DNA of 64,000 bases, from the NCBI RefSeq assembly GCF_021134715.1, contig NC_060028.1, forward strand, positions 10,639,482 through 10,703,481, given 5' to 3'. Source of the DNA: Daphnia pulex. Lineage: Eukaryota > Arthropoda > Branchiopoda > Diplostraca > Daphniidae. Positions 33,801-48,500 of the stretch are shown piece by piece. Positions within the stretch are counted from its first letter, which is position 1; each line of letters starts with the position of its first letter. Both the position numbers and the translations under genes were made by a program. Below the pieces are notes generated by a model. It had not been told where the DNA came from, ran no database searches, and saw only the letters and a program-made list of their open reading frames with translations.

Positions 33801-35561
33801 CAAAAGGGGGAAAATGACGCGCATCACAGCAGCGAGCGGCGAGCGCGTAACGAATAATATGTAGGCCTACATAAAAGACGCGGAGACAATCAAAATAAAT
33901 AATTTGGATCATCATCATTCATCAGTGTGTGTAGGGGGAGAGAGAGAATAAACCCCACCAAACAAAAAAGGGGAGGAAATAAACTCACGGGTCCCCATGT
34001 GAAACTTATACAAGAGGATCATCATTAATATCCCGACACTGTCGTATATGTACATCTGTACACTACGGGATTCTATTTTCTAGAGGCCACGCGCGGACAA
34101 CCCTAGAAAAAAAGGACATTGTCGACCGGGCGGGAACATTTTTCTTGATTTGAAATGATGGGCCAAGTACGTAGTCACGCATCCGGCAGCGGCCGTATCA
34201 AAATAGAGGAGAGCCAAAATCACGACCGAATGTTCAATCAGGGATGTGCTGGGCACCAAGTGGCATGGGAAAATAATAAAAATCCACCGCGCAGTCCGTG
34301 GAGAGCAGCCGGAGGATTGACTGAACTAAAAGGAATGGTCGGAATTACCGGGAAAACCAAAAGTCGACTCGGAAATGGAGAAGGCGGTTAACGAGAAAAC
34401 GGAAACGAAAAATCTAAAAGAGAGAGAAAAAAAAGGAAATTCCGGTCAAACACCATATCCTTCATACTGGGAAAAACAAGTGATTTTATTTTCACTCTCT
34501 TTTTTCGTTTTTTCTCTGTGTGAACTCAACGTTAACCGGCGCCTGATTACGTGTGTGCAATTGAGTCAGTTCCGGAATGGGTTAGACATTTTTTTTTAAC
34601 CTACACGCAGTCTCAGTACTCGGAAAAAAACCTTCCAAATGTCCACGCACAACATCAACTAGGGGGGGAAAACTTTTGTTTGTGTCATCTTATTTTCTGG
34701 TCTAAAGATAATATAAATAAGAGAGTGAGCTTTTTGTCTTTATTGGCTTTTTAGTCTTTCCCCCCTAGTGTAGGGGACTTGTCCAACTTTTTGTAATACC
34801 CTAATCCGGATATATATAATGCAGAGACGGAGGATTTGCCGGTCAGTTCCGGACTTGGAACTTCCGATATTTCGAGTCGAAAATAATTGTTATTGGCCCT
34901 GTGGCGCCAGCAACTTTTTTTTACGATAAAAAGGAGATTGGCTGTCAGCTCAAGTCAATTACACAATATTAGCCACGTAATCCGATGCCCAGCAAACAAG
35001 CTGTATACAGTACACACGACAACCCCTTCATTTTCTCCCTATACGGTCCGCATACATATAACAAAACGTGCGGTTTTACTTTTCCAAACATTGGATATCC
35101 CTGTCTACCAACCCGAAAACACACACTGAGAGCAAGAACAGGTGATGCGGGTGGTGGGCCCCACCCCGAGTCAGTCTCGGGTCCAGATGGGGGCGTTCGA
35201 ACCGGAAGTATCGGATGAGTCCTATAAGGTGATGGGGCGGATGAACAAGTTAAAACCAAACAGACGGCGATGAGCAAGCGCAGCACGAGAGTCAGGGGTG
35301 AGTCGGAGTAACAAGAAAAATGGTTAGGCCAAAGCCACACACACAAAAATAAAAAGGAAATAAGGGGCGGATCATTTGGCGAGAGAGTCGAGTTTACAGA
35401 AAATGAACTGTCACGCGGATCTCCGAATATATATCCAACATACCGGTCAGCTGCTATATACTGCCGGCCATAGTTGAACCCCTCTCTGTTATCTCTGTAC
35501 TAACCGCCATGACTTTGGGGGTTAGATAAAAAGGGCAGCCACACGTTTAACCATTTGACCC

Positions 35562-35667
35562 TGGTGGTGGTGGTGAGTTCGTCTCGTGTTCAAAGTGGGT
35601 GGATCACATGACTTGTGACTCATGACCGAATGTTTGATTACACACCACCACCACCACCACCACCACC
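35562..35667. repeat. Inverted pair of GGT and ACC trinucleotide runs
   Basis: (TGG)n at 35562-35575 and (ACC)n at 35643-35667 are complementary and about 67 bp apart, so a transcript could form a stem. Confidence 0.7.
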
Positions 35668-38600
35668 GAAAAAATAAAAACTTTTTATTTTTCCTTCTCT
35701 CTCCACAACTGCTGCCACGCAAGTTATTATAATACCAGCGTAACTGATGACGAGAAAATTGAGAGGCAGAAATAAAAAGAAAACAGAAAAAATATGGCGC
35801 ACAGCACGCGCCGTGCGTGTTGGGTTCCATCACGAGCATATCAATTGCGCGTCGCTTTTCTCCCCAAACACACACATGAAGAAATAAATAAAAAGAAAAG
35901 ACCATCTGTAATACCGCCAGCAGCAGTCTAAAAACCGAAAGGGAGAAAATCAAATAAATTTCGCGGGAAATGTTGGAAAAAGGAGAGAAAAACAAAAATC
36001 AAATGCGCAAGCAACTGGGGTATAAATGGAAGCGTCTGTTTGGGCTGGAAGATGAAAGAAATCACGGCGCAAACTGTCGACGTCTATAATATCCACGAGA
36101 GAGAAAAAAAGGTCATTACGGATATGGTGGGGTATAAAGTTAACGCTGTTTTTGCGGAGGATGACATGTCTAATATCGCCAAGAGGCTGCTGGCGCTATC
36201 CGTTTGAAGAGTCGAGCAAACAAGACCCGTCAGCTGACGATGTTATCGTTTCTATCTAGCGAGACAGAGAAAAAGACACAAGGAAATTTGAGAGAGTGCA
36301 ACGAATAATGGGAAATGAGACGAAGCAAGGCAACAAGACACAGCACGCTGCTGGGAATGAAAAGAAGAAGAAGAAGCAGCTGCTCTTGTTCCTTGTCTCC
36401 TTTTTTCTTTAAAGAAAATAAAAGACACAAGACCCCGCCAAAGAGACATACAGAGACCTGCTGCCATCACAAGGGAAGAAGAAAACCGTTCCTAATCAAG
36501 TCTTTCCGTCAGCAGCAGGTCCTCCACGGTTGAATTTCTAATTCAAGATTTGTGTATAATACCTTTTGTTAAAACTTAAAAGTATCTGGATTTCAAACGT
36601 TCTACAACTGGGAATCTATCAATCGATGGCTCTCTCGAGATACTGATGCTAATTATTAACAACAATCACAAGAAATCGATCGAATTTTTGGACTCGAATC
36701 TACTTGGGAGGGTGGAGCAGGTTGAACTATTATTTTCCAGGAGACAGTTGGCGAGTGCCAAGGTGGCCAGGGTGTGTAAGGCAGATGTTCATCGAGTCAA
36801 ACTGGCTGTGGCTCCTCATGTCATGTCACTCACTTCATTAAAAACAAAAGAAATAGGGCTGGAACAACAGAAGCCAATGTGCGTGGGGTTTCAAAGCTGC
36901 TGCTCTCTCCCCCATTCTGTCTTTCTGGCAACGGAATTAATTTGGAGAAAAGGAAGAAACAAAAAAAAAAGAGAAAAACCGGAAGACGCGTGCTACTGCT
37001 GGCCCTGGCTTCTGGCTGTCTCGAGACACGTACGTCTACCACGTGGTGTTGTTATTTATAGTGGATGATGTACCACTGAGAGCAAACCCATTGTCTTCAG
37101 CCAGAGCCCCCCAGCGCAAAAGCCTTCAGCCTTCATGCTTAATTGAGGCAATCGCGTTATCTTCTCTACGGAGTGGCTGATGGAAATTTCATTTGGACCA
37201 GGAAGTGCCGGTGTGGCGGCAAGACCCAATTGGTGGACAAAATTCAAGTATAGTGGACAATTTTAAAGCAAAGTTTCACTTTGCTTCAAGTGTTTCAAGT
37301 TCAAATATTTCTGAATTTGATTGTTTGTCTAAAGACAAAGTTGTGGGGTACAAAAACAGGCCTGATCTGCAGTTGTTCTACACGTGAGCTTTTTTATGAA
37401 CTCTGACTGAGAAAAAACAGTAGGATGAAACAGTTTCAGCCAACTGCATGGCCCAGTAATAATCGTACTCCGTAGTCCGCAACGAATTATAATAAACGGC
37501 CACTCAATAGTCAGAAAGGGAAGATAGAAATGAATTTGTCCTACCTTTATGCCTGGGAAATACAGCCAGGCATCTCTACAGTTGCTCCATTCGCAGGAAA
37601 ATTGAATCCACCAGCCGGGATAGGAAAAAGGGAGTCCTCGTGAATACACCCACACTCGCATGGGCGTACACGAGGACATTTAAAGAAAGAGGAATTGAAG
37701 AGATCCTTAACTCGGTCGACACTGGCAGTTTCTCCAATCCACAGGGATGCTGTTTATCTAAATACAAAAATTTCAACAATGAGTTACGAAAAATATTTAC
37801 AGAAACAATAACACAAGGAAAATTTGAAAACAAGACAGTTGTAAACCAGGGGTATACCCACTGAATTGAAGGTTTCCATGAAATACGCTGCATTCATGCA
37901 AGTCATGCATCATTAAAAAATCTGACAGACCCCAGAGACAGATCACATGCAGGTTAATAAAAGTAAGGAAAATTATTACCTAAGGGATGATAGGCTACTG
38001 TGATTGCTGCTGATGACAGGAGTTCATCGGTCAAATCACATGACAAGAGGTCCAGCACAAGCAAACTTTGTTGTTACGATGTCTGGCTCAGACCTCACAT
38101 CTGCACAGAGGAAAAGGTTACATTTTAGTGCAAACAATCTGCCATGCATTGACAAGGGGATCACAAACTTGGAACAAATTTAACTACTCTATTTCATCTC
38201 CCATAGTCATCTCATTTTTATTCAGAATATTTACCCGCCAAACAGCATGGAGAACTTGGAGGGCTGCGACACCAAAATTCACATAACGACGATGACCACA
38301 TTTTTACAATTTTATTTTCGTGCATCCACGTCCAATAATCGTTCCATTTTTCTTTGTAATCTTATTAGTCTCCCTTTCGAAACTTTGTATCATGATCTAT
38401 CTATTAACCAGTTTATAGACCGTGCTTGTATCAAGCTTTGTTGAATTGTAAAACAAGAAAATGGAAGCAGACGACACTAATCGTCTAATTAGCAATACTT
38501 AAGGTATCGATTAGAATTTTCTTAAAAATCGACCTCCCCCCCTAAAATCCAAACCGCAATAAAAGGATAAAAACGGTTTAATCGGATAATCGCCAACGCT

Positions 38601-41119
38601 CAACATCCGCTGAACGGATCGGAATATTTCCACATCAAATTGTTCGTCTCAACTTTGATAAAGCCCACCCACCAGCCACCACAGACAAGATCAAAGTAAA
38701 AGTTTGCACAAAACCCACAAATGGTCCGAAAAACCGGACCTAATAACACCCCCCAGGACCCTCTTGGGGCTTCCAAGAGGGAATAAATGCATCTATTACT
38801 TATACTCCCGATTACACGTAATGTTAATTCAATTCAAAAGAAATGTTTACAGCCATTTTAAGATTTTCAACCTAAATACATCGGAGATAAGACCAAGGTT
38901 CACCACCCGTGTGTGTGTTGAAACGGACTTTTGTTTGCTTGCGCAGAATTTACGACTCATCCGACACTAAATTATGCATCGAGCGAATGTAGGGCGCACA
39001 CGCGGGCATATCCATCCAAACTTTTATTTTATTTTTTTTTTTGCGGTGAGGAGAGGAGAGAAATGGCCTGTCTGATCGGCGGAGGATTGCAAGAGCTGTG
39101 CCGACAAACTATATGGAGAGGCAGCACGCCATCAGAGCAACTATTCAAATGATGAATTACATGTGCAAGGGCACGAATGGCAACACACAGAGAGTGAGAG
39201 AGAGAAACACACACACATCCGAAACTTTGTTTCATCATGGGTAGAGAGAGAGAGGGGGTGATGGCGAGGTCGTCGCCCCACTTTTGGCGTCGCCAAGTTT
39301 TGGCCCAGCTCTAATAGTTTTCCTCTTGGCAGTCTCCTAGTTCGATAGATAGATACGTACACAATACACACACTATACAAAGTTCTCCTAGCAGTTTACA
39401 GGAGCCCCCTCCGAACCAACGACGCAGGGCGGTGCGTCGTTATAACCAAACAAGCCGCAACATTATCTCCCCTCGCTCTGCACGTACTTTGAACTTTTGG
39501 CAAGGCAAATCATTAGAGGCGAATTCAACCAAACTCTAACCCTAACAAACAAAAAAACAAAACAAAATGAAAGGTGTGTAGATACGCAGCCCCGTTATAC
39601 TTTATACTTGTGTGTGTGTCTACGTGCGCAAACCTAACAGAGATGGATGATGATGCCGGAGCTTTTATTAATGAACCCGCAAAATAATTTAAAAATCAGA
39701 GATAAAATATATTCCGTTAACGATCTCCTGTAGCTCAGAAAAATGTTTCTATTCGCAACTTTTATTTCTGTCGGATAAAAGTTTAGATCGGATGTAGAAA
39801 TTCGAAACTTTGTTCCTAACACGAACATTGTTCGAAAATATACGTTGGCTCTCTATCGGTTGTATTTGAATTACCCTGGTGACCTTTTCGCATGTATTGG
39901 GCCGATGCAGATATATTTTGTGCGCTTCGCTTGTTTATGTGTGTCGCAGAGTTGCTGGGCGGTACGTACGAAATAATGGACGGCTCACGCGAGCGTGCAA
40001 AAGAACCAGCCTATAGCGTGACCCTTGAACATTTTTTTGGTCCAAGAAAGAAAAGAACAAACCTGCAAGGGATCCATCCATCCTTGTATACTCTCCCTTG
40101 TCTTTTCTCTCCGCTGTCCTGTTGTATATGTAGGAACCTATATAAACATTTCACGAGGATCTGATTACGATTTGCGAGTGATGTGTGCGTGTTTAGATGG
40201 CATATTCAGGAGGCCTCCCCATCTCTCCTATACATAGTGTATATCAGACAATAGACTAGGCATTCAGGTGTGTACTGTGTACGGCATACAATATGGGCTC
40301 ATCCCCTCTTCCCTATCTATTTTTCCGTTTTCTATTCAACGAAGCGTATTTTACATGAAATATTCAATTGCTACTGTCGCTTCTCTCCCCCTCACACACA
40401 ACCCCAGCTATAGGAATATCAACTGAAATGCGCATAATACACGGTCGCCATCTCTCATAAGGTAATCAACTAATCATTAACAAGCGTGACGCTGCAGGAC
40501 GACGCTGTCGCGTCCGTCACACATGATTATTCCATTGTTATATATTTAGTTTCTCGATCCAGCAGCGTGAAATAAAATTTTAAATAAAAAGGAGAGAGGA
40601 CATGTGTGTGTGGGCGACCACCGAATTTTTTCGTTTGATGCGGCTATTTGATTAATTGAAGTACGGTAGGCAGCACCGCATCATTTTTAGATGAACTGGT
40701 CTACTTCTATCGACAATTGCCGAGCGTATCACGTCATGTTTTTCGAGGGTCCGATGCGAGCAAACAAAGAGAGAAAAATTATACGTTAGTCCCTCCATTG
40801 AAAGTCAAAGCAGCTGTTACCTTTCCAAGTTACCAACACAAAACGATGAGTCGCAGAAAACCACGTTAAAAGACTTTGCCGCCCATCTTTTCCCACCCAA
40901 ATAATTTTGTTTTTCAACCAACCCCCTTGGATTTGAAAATTAAAAAAAAAAGCCACAAAAACACAAGCGCGCGCTTATATTTTTAATATTCCACTTTAGA
41001 AAATGAAAGAAGAAAAAAATAGGATCGACTGAAGATGACACTTTCAGTTTGTTTGTTACGTCCCGCCTCGTTGAGCGTAAAAGATGCCGCCGCTTTTCAA
41101 TTTGAATCTGTTATTCCTT

Positions 41120-41140
41120 GTTATTATTATTATTATTATT
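41120..41140. repeat. (TTA)n microsatellite
   Basis: Seven tandem TTA units in the gene-free region. Confidence 0.9.
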
Positions 41141-44100
41141 GTTAGTTAAAAAAAAGTAAAAAAATCTTGGGAGCTATAAAACTGGAGAATAAGCCGATTT
41201 ATTTGTGTACCAAATCCTACGTGTTGTGTCCCCCCTGTTGGTTTTATATGACTATAGGGTGCACGGAATTTTTTGGTTTTTTCGTCCTCCCCCGCACCCT
41301 CACCTCATTAAAAACACAAAATTTTGATTTCTTTTTACAATCAGAAACGAAAAGAAATCTTTAAAAAAGGCCCCCCTTTTTTTCCACACATAGTCCTGGG
41401 TTATAATATTCTTATCGCCACCGACTGCCATTTTGGTTTAACGATTTCCAACGGCTTTTGCCACCAAAAAAAGCTCCGCACAGTGTTGTATATTAAACAC
41501 ATTTTGTGTGTGTGCTGGTTTTTCCCATTCCAAATTAAAAAAAAAACCATCGCCGACTAAAGGAGCCAATGACTTTGCCCGTGCTTATCAGCTCCTATAA
41601 AGGACGGAGCCACCAGAACCTACAGAAGCAAGTGATTTCCCAACTACATAAGCCCCGGCCACAGAAATTGTACGCCAGAAGCTCGTTTTCTTGTAGAGTT
41701 TTTCTCCCGAAAACTTTGTGTCTATCTCAGACAGTCATTCGTCCTGTGTCTGGCAGCGCTACTCCCTCGTCTAACTACTACACCACAACCATATAAAAAT
41801 GGATTAATATAGGCCAGGCCAGCCCGAACGCGTCACAACCCTATAATATAAAGTTCTCTCTATGCTGAACAGCTAGCAGTAACGGATTTCACGCCACAAT
41901 CACGCACACAAGCCGTAAAAGAGAAAAGATAAGGGACTCTCGTCTTGACTGCCAAGGCTCCTGCCAAAATCCACTTATGTATATCTTATTATATGTCGCA
42001 TAAGGGGGGAAAGACACCCGACGCTAGTTAAGTATATATAAGATGGCCCCCAAAGCCTCATATATATATTAACTTAGTACACAGTCATTAACCTAATGGA
42101 TTTCGTTCGTGTGGATGAGAAATCCCCTTTATTCGAAGGGATCCGTGCGACGTGTGTATACTGGACGTCAATAGTATACGACATTTCAAAATGTCCACTA
42201 AAATTTTCTACTTCCGGGGTCGACAATTTCGCGAATGAAATTTTTTTTAAAGTTAGGGGAATGAATTATGTTTAATTCGATAGAAACAAAAGTTGGCCAA
42301 GATTACGTGATTACATCACTGCCTTGTGAGCTGTCCATTAGAAGAAAAAGAAAAAGAGTTTGTTTTAGATTACGTAATAATAACGAGGCGGATTCGGTTA
42401 CAGCAATCATTCTTATATGTTAGAGCCTATCTATTCCGGCGGCGCGTTCATCCGCTTTATATCGTGCGGTATAGTGAGTGGCTTATAATGTGGCGTGTGT
42501 GCGTGTTTATGTACTTTGGCTGGTATAATTATTGGGCATCGGGAAATTGACAAGAAGCGTTCCCGGGGTTTGAAATTCTCCCGCCAGTAACTGATTTCCC
42601 ATGAAAATCTGTTGGGCGTTCTAATCCGGAATCTGCGCAAAATGTCACCCAACTAAAACAGCATCCGCAAGTTGAAATGAGCATTCACAATTCAAAAGCC
42701 ATTTCCAGATTCTGTCGAGATTGGCTGCAAATTCTGTTAGACTTTGAGTGCAAACTGGGATATGTACGTTATACTATACACAACCTCGCATCATCTGATG
42801 TTTGCACATTTACATATGGAAGGAGGGAAACCCCATGAAACTACAAACGTGACCCCACCCACCTATCTCTATTCTCTTTCAGTGTGTTTGCTTTTGCTCC
42901 TTATGTTATGTGTTTATATAGCTATTGACAAGGAACTACACATATAACCTGATGCCGAGCCACAAGGAGCCCAGGATCCAATGTCCTTGTGGTGAAAAGA
43001 AGCGAAGGAAAAAAAAACTCATCCGGCTCCTGTCACAGAATTCCCCCCTCCGCAATAGAAGAGAGCTGGAAAGAAACACGATTCTCAACAAATACCATAA
43101 GTCCGCGACAGCTCAAAAGGAGGAAATGAAAAGAAGAAGAAACTAAAGAAAAAAGAGGAAACAGATAAAATAGAAAAAGGGCAAAAAACTTTGAAGAAAT
43201 AATACAAATAGAAGGAGAAAAAAAATTTTTTTTTTCTCTTTGGCAAATAGGGCAGGAAATGTTCAGAACCTTTTTTAGATGTTGAACAAGACCCGAGTAG
43301 TACAAGCCCCATAACAATAGGTGTTGAAAAAAAGGCAACCAAGTTCAAGGAATCAGCACCGCACATACATTTCTGGGTTGTTTAACAGGCAAAAAGGGGG
43401 CGAGCGATAAAATAGCTAACACACACATACAAAAAGGAAGTGGCGTAATAGAATGTGTGCCGTGGGCCACCCAAGGCAAGACCAAAAAATAAAAACGGCC
43501 ATTGTTCGACACGGTGTGAAAGTTCCGTAACTTGAAATGCGCCGTAATACGAGATGATGTTTCTTTTAATAAAAAATTAGATTTGATTCATTCAAACAGA
43601 ATCGACACCCGGTGTCTGAAAATACGAATGAAACTCTATACTCTGCATCTACTTGAATATGTAAATAATCTACACGCTGCGAAATTTAACCGATTCCGGT
43701 GAGATGGAGAAGCGGAAAGCGTTGGATATATAAATCTCATTAGAGAGTAAACGTGTCGCATCTCAGCATCAAAGGCAAGCAGCAGCACTTTGCGCTTTCA
43801 CTTTCCCACCTTTTTGGGGTAGGGCGAGTCATGGCGTCGTCAATTGAATTCGGGTCCATCCCACACGGCGTCTCTAATACCAACGTCCGCTCCCATTTGA
43901 TCAAGTGATGAATTCAGTTATCTCAGTCATAATGCCGCTATTTAAAAGAAAAATATAAACGCCAGCAGCTGCTAGGAGGAAGAAAAATCGAGAAAGTAAC
44001 TCGACCGCGCAAAATCGTCGAGTGGCGTGGAATCTTGAACCTAAAAGGCTCGACAGTTTGTCTTTCTCATTCATTTTTGACGAGATATATCAAGACGGCG

Positions 44101-45560
44101 TAGGCGTTAGAGTTAAAAGACTGGCCTACATTTCTTCGAGAAGACCGTGAAAGGCTGAAACTTTCGCCCAATTTTTATTATCATCGCTATGCAGTGGTAA
44201 TACAAGAATTTGAGAAAAATAAGAAAGGGGGGCTGGTCAAGATGTAGGTGACTGTCATTGACCACTGCTCCGCCCACCTCTTTCCCAGTCACTATCTTAT
44301 TCGATTCAATTTTATTAACCAAAAAGATGCCTAGACCTTTTTTTCTGGTGTCGAAAGTGGGAAGAAAAAAAGGTTGTGGCCTATGAAAAGTGGTCAGCAT
44401 GACAACAGGGGTCCCCCCCCCCTTTTCTATTTGATTCATTCATTCCCTGTTATACAAAAATAGCCCGCCGTTATAATGTCTATCCAGCTAGAGAGAGAGA
44501 GATGGATGTAGAATATCACACATCACTTCCCAGCGTTATTTTCAAAAGAAATAAAAGAAAAAAAGGTCCACGTATATGTTTGAAATTCGACAATAGGAAG
44601 CCATTTGAAAAGAGAAAAATACAGAGGGGAATGTGTGCAAAAGAATTTGCTGTCAGCAGAGCAGCGGCATGACAAAAGCATTTGAAAGTTTTTCTTTCCA
44701 TTTTCTTATTTTTTGGGAGGGAGTACTACATTTCATGATAGAATTCGAGTTGAACCAAAAGTGAATTCCGAACACGGGTTGAAAATGAAAATAACAAAAA
44801 TGTGTTACATTTTTACGCCTTTTGGGACCGAACAAGAGTGCCAAATGGTATACGAATTACGTGTTATATATAGCCTTTCTATTATATAAGAAACATAACA
44901 ACTACCCCAGACAAAAGTTGGGATGGGAAAGTAGGGATGGTGTGAAGGAATAATGATCGGATCTTAATAATAAAAAAGAAATGGGGACGGAACGTTCCCG
45001 CCTCTGCCACTCCAAATGGCAGGATCGAGGGCTCTTGTGAGTACCTCGTCGGTAATCGACTATTGAAACGGGACAAAAGCAAAACTCTCTTTTTTCTTGC
45101 CCTGCTGGGCCACGTAAAAGAAGCGAATGGCGCGGATCGAGTGTGATGGCCCTTTGCGCCATCACACAATCAGCTGGATTATATTCGATTTACGGGAGTC
45201 ACGGCTCGGACTCTTCTTCTCGTCGGGAATGAGAAAAAATAACGATCTCCTTTTTATTTTGTATCCGTCCCCCCCTCCGTTCGTGACGTCAACAAGCTTT
45301 TCAATCAGTTTCTAAATGTAAAGCGAAAAGCACCGGGGCCCCATTTTCAATTTGGTTGAGGCACAAACGCGAGTTAATGCTCCGGTCGCTTTATATAGAT
45401 CTATCGGGAGTCTGGGATCTGCTGCTGGGATCCCCCTTTGAAAGGCGAAATAAATCAAATATGCAGCAGGCATACCAGCATGGGGGCAGACTCCGGATCC
45501 TATATTCGATCGCCAGGAACGGCCGAGAGTCTCGGCATCAAATGACATCAAGGCAAAGGC

Positions 45561-45578
45561 GAAGAAGAAGAAGAAGAG
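45561..45578. repeat. (GAA)n microsatellite
   Basis: Six tandem GAA units in the gene-free region. Confidence 0.9.
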
Positions 45579-48500
45579 GGACGAAATAACCAAGTGAAAT
45601 TGTATGGATACCTCTTTACAATATTCTATCACGACTATACCATTGACTGCAGAAAATTGATAGCTGCACACACGCGTACGTGTGAGAGGGGGGTATTACA
45701 ATTATGGGTGGGAAAACTGGTGACGAAAGGATCTATTCTTTTCGTCGGAAGAGCCAGAGCCGAGTGTATTATAGGCGCAGAAGAAAGGCTTCTTCTTCCT
45801 ACTATACTAATCTACGGTAGACTCCCACTACTATAGAGACTTGGTGATGGTTCGAATGCGCCAACTTTTCAAACCTTCCCTCCTGGCCTGTTGTCCACTC
45901 TGTTTCTTGACGTCTAATCGGCTTACAAAGTCGCCATGTTCTTCTTATAAGGCCCCTCTCTCTTTAGATGGGTATAGAAAACTTGCTGCTCAAATCCGCT
46001 CATACACAACAAAAATTAAGGAGCCAGAATAAAAAAAAAGTAGGAGCGAGAGAGAGTGAGTGAGAGAATAAGGAGAGTTTTGAAGCCGGAACGGGTGGTT
46101 CGGCTAATGGTTTTAAACTGGCCGCCTCCATTTGTTGGACAGCAGAAAGATGGCGCCTTGACAATAGGGTGTTTGATACTACAAAGAGAGTGGGGAGTAT
46201 TATACGATCTAGAAAAGAGCTAGTGGAAAAAGAGGAAAGGAAGTTGGATAATAAAATGGAGAAAAAATGGGAAAATTGAATTGATCGAAATCTCCACCCC
46301 AGCACCAACGGATTATTCATTTTGATACGGATACAATATTATATCGTCAAGAATATACGTTGATCCTTCCATGACGCAACATCCGGCTTCCACAGAGACG
46401 TTCTATTTTATTTTTCAAATGTTTGGTAACAGTTTGATTTCCGGCGAGTGCGGATTAAAGGCCAATAAAGAAACTGTGGCAACGGTTATTTTTCCTACAG
46501 TTGACAGCATTTCATTGGCTTGGACACACAGCAAACAAAGTCGGTAACTAAATTCCAATTTACTAAACGGTCGACACGTTTAATCGAAGCCTTACTATAG
46601 CAACCAAAACTGCTGGTCGTCAAGCAGAAAACTCCACCCCAAAAAATCCTTATGTATAAGATAAATAACGAAATACGCCAAGGAAAAAAAAAACAGGAAT
46701 GTTTCCAGCACTCTAGCCAATCGATCCTGTGTACACAGCTAGCGTTCCAACTTTTCAGCCGGACAAGTTTTCGGTTCGTCCGAAATATAAGCCGATTTAA
46801 GTCTGTTTTTCTCCTTTTTCTTGGAAAAAAAAATGAACAGAAAAGTTTGTTTTTGGAACGAAGTCCTTCAGAACAAAATAATCTAATGGAATAAAGAAAC
46901 TGCCAGCGAATTTCAGGGAAATGAATAACCAAACTTAAACTTTGACGAATTTTTTTTGTTTTTTGTTTTTCAACTTTTCTTATTCAGCTCCACTGATTCG
47001 TTGCTCCTGTGCCGAGCTGATTAAGAGAAAAAGACATGGGTCGTCAGTCGGTGAGGGGTGGTTTGAGGGCAGCCAAAGCGTAAGGCGGGCGTCGTCCTGC
47101 GGGCGCCAAAGAGGAGTTGGAAGTGGGAGCGATGTTGCGTTTCTCATGTCAACCCGTTTGGAGCTGACGCAGAATGATATCCCAATGGGATCTGGATGGT
47201 CGAGTCATCAGTCTTCTAAAATGAGATACGACGAGAGACGAAGGAGCCCTAGAGAGAGGGGGGACAACATCACCCAGCAAAAAAAAAAAGGATCCTGTAG
47301 GAGTCGTCGTCGGACCCTTTTACACGCGTATAGTATATGTATATACACATCTATTCAAGCCGGATGCAATATTCATGACGCGGAAACATCGGCCGTCCGT
47401 TCCGGACCCGATATAACGAGCACGGGTTGGTCCCTTAAGGATTCCTTAAGGATGTACCCCCCCCCCCTACCCAATATACTATAAAAATATAGATCTACGT
47501 ATGCACGAAATCCACAGGCCCTGCTATAAAATCTAGCCGAGAGAGAGAAAAAGAAATAGACAAGACTGACGGAGGGGGGAATATAAGCGCGGAGCCGGTG
47601 GGCATTCATGAATAAAGCACGTCGTTGCACTGCTGCACTGTTCTGACGAACGGTGAACTACGTATATATAGTGTATACATATTACACGGGGAAAGCCGAT
47701 GAGGCCTTACCGGGGCATAGAGCACAGGATCTTTTAGATAATTCAACAAAACAGAACTAACTTTTTTGTTTTGGTTCTCCTTATTTTCAGATGTTTTTCT
47801 CCTAATCTTCTTAGAACCAAGTTCAATTTTTCGGGACGTACTGGGGGGATTGGAGACCCAAGGAGTGGCAAGCATAAGGACCCTAATCCCGTCACGGAAA
47901 AAAAAACAATAGGGAGCTAAACAAAATTTCACTAGATGCACCCACCGGATGTGGTTTTGATTTCATATTAGTTTGAATATTCATGTGGCAGCAGCTCGCT
48001 AACAAATTCACGTCGGAGAAATGAACAAAATAAATCCTTGTGGAAAGTTATAAGGGGAAGACGCAAGGAGCCGAAAACACATCATCAGACCAGATTGGAT
48101 GAATGTGATGTATCAAATCCTCGATGACAGGGCGGAGGGTATTACAGATGCACATATTAGATTATTAGCCTACAGCGGGAATGACGTTAAAGGCCTATTA
48201 AATTAAATGAGGTAGTGAATTAAAAACAATAAATCCTCGTTCGTATTGAGCAAGTATATTCTTTTCCTTTCCCAATTTGAATTCTGTTTTGATTCAAAGG
48301 TTTTTTGTTGGTATTTTAAAAAAGTTTTGTAGAAAGTGCTGCCATCTAGCCGTCGGGTATTCTACCAAGTGTAAGGGACGAGTGATTGTGTTCCAAGGTT
48401 TTTTCAAACAAGAAAGAAAAATAGGTTAAGATATTATGACGGCAATAAATTACATCGTCGTCCTCTTGAAATGAGATTTTTTTTTTTAAAATTTCCAATT

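Noticed and set aside
36646-37387. Two longer plus-strand open frames suggesting exons
   Set aside because: No family motif, no convincing splice pair and no continuation in frame downstream.
37400-37900. Possible minus-strand exon ending in a GTAGGA donor
   Set aside because: The peptide is short, interrupted on the other side and without family similarity.
46495-47484. Open frames of 145 and 180 codons on opposite strands
   Set aside because: Low-complexity composition from AG/CT-rich DNA, no domain signature, and the plus-strand frame ends in poly-C sequence.
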